From Acidobacteriota bacterium (GTDB taxonomy: Bacteria > Acidobacteriota > Polarisedimenticolia > J045), in NCBI GenBank assembly GCA_027064265.1, contig JAMOQA010000332.1, positions 1 through 8,499 of the forward strand: a stretch of DNA of 8,499 nucleotides, in the 5' to 3' direction. The notes beneath the pieces were generated by a model that searched no databases, was not told where the DNA came from, and saw only the letters and a list, made by a program, of their open reading frames with translations. Position numbers and translations under genes: made by a program. This document shows, piece after piece, positions 6,034 through 8,499 of this stretch (its first letter is position 1; every line of letters starts with the position of its first letter).

Positions 6034-8499
6034 GCTTCCGGTAGAGGGTCGAACGGTCGATCCCGAGCATCCGCGCCGCCTTCGTCCGGTTCCCCTGCGC
6101 GGCCCGGAGCGCCTGGCGGATCTGCTCGATCTCCGCCTCCTCGAGGGTCGGGACCGCGGCATCGCCGCCGGCGGCCGGCGCCGGGGCCCGCCGGCGCGCC
6201 TTCTTCTCGAGGAAGGTCGCGTTCTCGAGGACGTCGACCTCGGTGATCACGTCCCCCTCGGTGAACGTCGCCAGCTTGAGGACCTCGTTCTCCAGCTCCC
6301 GCACGTTGCCCGGCCAGTCGTGGCGGAGGAACAGGCGCAGGGCGGCCGGCTCGATCCGCCTGGGAGAGCCGCCCGCCTTGCGGGCCGCCTGCTCGAGGAA
6401 GTGTTCGACCAGGAGGCCGATGTCCTCCATCCGCTCCCGGAGGGGCGGGAGGTGGATCCGCGCCACGTCGAGCCGGTAGAAGAGGTCCTCGCGGAACGAG
6501 CCCTCCGCGACCGCCTCGGCCAGGTCCCGGTTGGTCGCGGCGACGATCCGCACGTCCACGTGACGCGGCGTGTCCTCGCCGACCCGGCGGATCTCCCCGA
6601 ACTGGATCGCCCGGAGAAGCTTCGGTTGCAGGTGGAGCGGCATCTCCCCGATCTCGTCGAGAAAGAGGGTGCCGCCGTCCGCCTGCTCGAAGAGGCCCTT
6701 CCGGTCCCGGTCGGCCCCGGTGAAGGCGCCGCGCCGGTGGCCGAACAGCTCCGACTCGAGGAGCGTGTCGGTGAGGGCCGCGCAGTTGACGGTGACGAAT
6801 CGCTTCTCCCGGCGCGGGCCGTTGTAGTGGAGCACCCGGGCGACCAGGTCCTTCCCGGTGCCGGACTCCCCGGTGACCAGCACCGGGATCTCGGTCTCGA
6901 GGATCTTCTCGAGGCTGCGGTAGACCCGCTGCATCGCGGGTGAGGCGCCGATCATGCAGTCGAACCGGAACCGGACCTCCAGGTTCGACTGCTTCTCGAG
7001 GATCTCGATCTTCTGCTCCTCGATCGTCTCCCGCAGCCGCTCGTTGAGGCGCCGGATCTCCTCCGCCTGGCGCCGCAGCTCCTCGACGAGGCGCGCGTTG
7101 GCGAGGGCGATCCCCGCCTGGTCGGCGAGCCGGACGAGGATCTCCTGGTCCTCCGGCCCGAACATCCCCGCCACCGAGCGGGAGTCGAGGACGAGGGCCC
7201 CGGCGACCCGGCCGCGGACCCGGAGCGGTGTCGCCAGGATCGAGCGGATCCGCAGGGCGTGGACCGAGCGGGACGCGGCGAGGCGCGGATCGTCCTGGGC
7301 GTCGTGGGCGAGGAGCGGTCGTTCCTCCCGCATCACCTGCCGGGCGACGGAGCGGCTCATCTCCCGGTCGGTCCCGGAGAGGTCGGCGCCCCCCTCGCCC
7401 CGGGCGACCTCCATCGAGGCGTTGCCTCCCTGCTCCAGCAGGAGGAAGCCCCGTTCCGCGCCGGTCAGCTCGATCGCGGTGTCGAGCAGGGTGCGCAGGA
7501 GCGGGCCCAGCTCCAGGGTGGAGTTGAGCGCCCGGTTGATCTCGAGGAGCCGCTCGAGGACGGACACCCGGCGCGCCAGGTCTCCCGCCGGGGGAGCGCC
7601 GGCCGCCGGGGCCGCCGGGCGCGGGCCCTCCTCCACGCGGGCCTCGAGGACCGCCCGCACCCGGGGCCGGCGTTCCCACCGGGCCCGCTCCCCCTCGGGA
7701 AGGGCGACGAGGAGGGCGTCCAGGCGGCGGAACGCCTCGCCCGCGGCCCGCCGGGCCAGGTCCACGTCCCCGAGGCGCCGCGCGGCCGCGGCAAGGGCGG
7801 CGAAGGCCCGCCAGGCCAGGTCGCCCCGCTCCCGCTCGACCAGCACCTCGGCGGCCCGCTCCGCCTCGTCCCGGGCGAGGACCATGTCCCCGTCCGGCAG
7901 GGCCAGCTCCCTCTCCGCGGCGACGAGGCGCCCGAGGGCCGCCGCCTCGGGGCCGGGCTCCCGGGCCGCCGCGCGGAGCTTGCGCAGGGCGAGCTGGGCC
8001 CGTTCGTCCTCCCGGAGGGCCAGGTAGGCCTCGGCGAGGAGAGCGAGGCCCTCGTCCTCGATTTCCGGCAGGCGCCGTCGCCGGGCGAGGAAACAGGCCT
8101 CCTGGAGCGCCTGCCGGGCCCGGTCCGCCTGCCCGGCCGCGAGGGCCGCCCGCCCGAGCAGCAGGGACCGTTCCGCGGGGTCCGGGTCGGCCGCGTCCAG
8201 GTGGCGGACCGTGGCGTCCGGCGTCCCCAGGGTCGCGGCGATCCGGGCGAGGACCCGTTCCGCTTCCCGGAGGGCGGCGTCGCTCCCGGCACGGCGGGCG
8301 AGGGACCGGGCCTCCTCCGCCCGGACCCGGGCCGCCCGGGGCTGGCCCCGCTCTAGGAGGAGCCCGGCGGCCTCCGCCATCAGGAGGGCCGCCTCGGCAG
8401 CCTGTCCGAGCCGGCGTCGCAGCTCGATCGCCCGGTCGAGCTGGGCGAGGGCCTCGCCCCGCCGGCCTCCCCGGGCGGCGAGGCGGCCGGCAAGGGCCC
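5996..8499 (-). CDS. Sigma-54 enhancer-binding regulator with TPR-like, GAF, AAA+ and Fis-type HTH domains (5' end outside window)
   Basis: 833 residues are visible; the frame stays open with the same helical-repeat composition to the right edge, so the Met at 8380 is internal. Numbering from the first full codon (8497): about 1-285 are Ala/Arg/Leu-rich TPR-like helices (e.g. LLLGRAALAAGQADRARQAL). A GAF domain spans about 325-469 (NSTLELGPLL, TGAERGFLLL, ILATPLRVRGRVAGALVLDS). Residues 470-508 form a coiled-coil linker. The AAA+ domain spans about 512-750: Walker A GESGTGKD (543-550), sigma-54 contact loop GAFTGA (590-595), Walker B TLFLDE (D614, E615), AATNRDL, FREDLFYRLDV and WPGNVRELEN (728-737). 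The C-terminal Fis-type helix-turn-helix has RTKAARMLGIDRSTLYRKLK. All parts needed to remodel sigma-54 polymerase and bind DNA are present. Walker A ends in Asp rather than the usual Glu, a mild change. There is no receiver domain, so control probably comes through the GAF/TPR region by small molecules or protein partners. Its 3' end overlaps the convergent glycosyltransferase by 38 bp. Confidence 0.95.
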   Translation of the reverse strand, partial: ALAGRLAARGGRRGEALAQLDRAIELRRRLGQAAEAALLMAEAAGLLLERGQPRAARVRAEEARSLARRAGSDAALREAERVLARIAATLGTPDATVRHLDAADPDPAERSLLLGRAALAAGQADRARQALQEACFLARRRRLPEIEDEGLALLAEAYLALREDERAQLALRKLRAAAREPGPEAAALGRLVAAERELALPDGDMVLARDEAERAAEVLVERERGDLAWRAFAALAAAARRLGDVDLARRAAGEAFRRLDALLVALPEGERARWERRPRVRAVLEARVEEGPRPAAPAAGAPPAGDLARRVSVLERLLEINRALNSTLELGPLLRTLLDTAIELTGAERGFLLLEQGGNASMEVARGEGGADLSGTDREMSRSVARQVMREERPLLAHDAQDDPRLAASRSVHALRIRSILATPLRVRGRVAGALVLDSRSVAGMFGPEDQEILVRLADQAGIALANARLVEELRRQAEEIRRLNERLRETIEEQKIEILEKQSNLEVRFRFDCMIGASPAMQRVYRSLEKILETEIPVLVTGESGTGKDLVARVLHYNGPRREKRFVTVNCAALTDTLLESELFGHRRGAFTGADRDRKGLFEQADGGTLFLDEIGEMPLHLQPKLLRAIQFGEIRRVGEDTPRHVDVRIVAATNRDLAEAVAEGSFREDLFYRLDVARIHLPPLRERMEDIGLLVEHFLEQAARKAGGSPRRIEPAALRLFLRHDWPGNVRELENEVLKLATFTEGDVITEVDVLENATFLEKKARRRAPAPAAGGDAAVPTLEEAEIEQIRQALRAAQGNRTKAARMLGIDRSTLYRKLKRLRDQLGEDL

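Noticed and set aside
4173..6044. 623-codon plus-strand frame covering the intergenic region and the glycosyltransferase in another phase
   Set aside because: The translation is Arg/Gly/Pro-rich without hydrophobic segments. The other frame gives a clear polytopic membrane protein with family motifs.
8378..8380. ATG at 8380 as start of the sigma-54 regulator
   Set aside because: The frame is open to the window edge with the same TPR-like composition (e.g. EALAQLDRAIELRRRLGQAA), so this Met is internal.
1..8499. CRISPR arrays, tRNAs, insertion sequences, phage genes
   Set aside because: I saw no regularly spaced identical repeats of CRISPR type, no tRNA TpsiC/anticodon arrangement, and no transposase or integrase motifs on either strand.

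Overview
This 8.5 kb window is very GC-rich: coding stretches are roughly 75-80% G+C by local count. The gene types are a long NtrY-like sensor kinase, a sigma-54 activator with a TPR/GAF N-terminus, a GT-C glycosyltransferase and a lipoprotein. They suggest a Gram-negative, RpoN-using soil or sediment bacterium of the Acidobacteriota, Myxococcota or a similar GC-rich phylum. The sequence alone does not fix the taxon.

Layout. Positions 1-313 (minus) hold the first 104 codons of a family 5 (oligopeptide/dipeptide type) solute-binding lipoprotein that runs off the left edge. Positions 387-4067 (minus) encode a 1226-residue sensor histidine kinase with about 12 membrane helices, three extracytoplasmic regions, HAMP, and an NtrY-like HisKA/HATPase core. 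Positions 4068-4539 are a 472-bp divergent intergenic region. Positions 4540-6033 (plus) encode a 497-residue GT-C type membrane glycosyltransferase. Positions 5996-8499 (minus) encode a sigma-54 enhancer-binding protein (TPR-like helices, GAF, coiled coil, AAA+, Fis-type helix-turn-helix). It converges on the glycosyltransferase with a 38-bp overlap and is cut at its 5' end by the right edge.

The most interesting part is the intergenic region. On the minus strand it has an exact match to the sigma-54 core consensus (TGGCACGGCAGTTGCT, 4353 to 4338). Upstream lie an 8-bp-arm inverted repeat and three phased GTTGCA copies at about -95 to -150, where enhancer sites for such promoters normally sit. 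Downstream there are about 240 nt with much lower G+C and dense complementarity: a 10-bp closing helix spanning 113 nt, internal hairpins and a terminator-like GC hairpin. This stretch ends about 20 nt before the kinase start codon. It looks like either a sigma-54-driven structured small RNA or a long attenuated leader of the kinase gene.

Working model (inference): the sigma-54 activator at the right of the window, or another one, drives the structured transcript. Read-through past the hairpin then sets expression of the orphan kinase and the peptide-binding lipoprotein downstream. No response regulator with a receiver domain lies inside the window.
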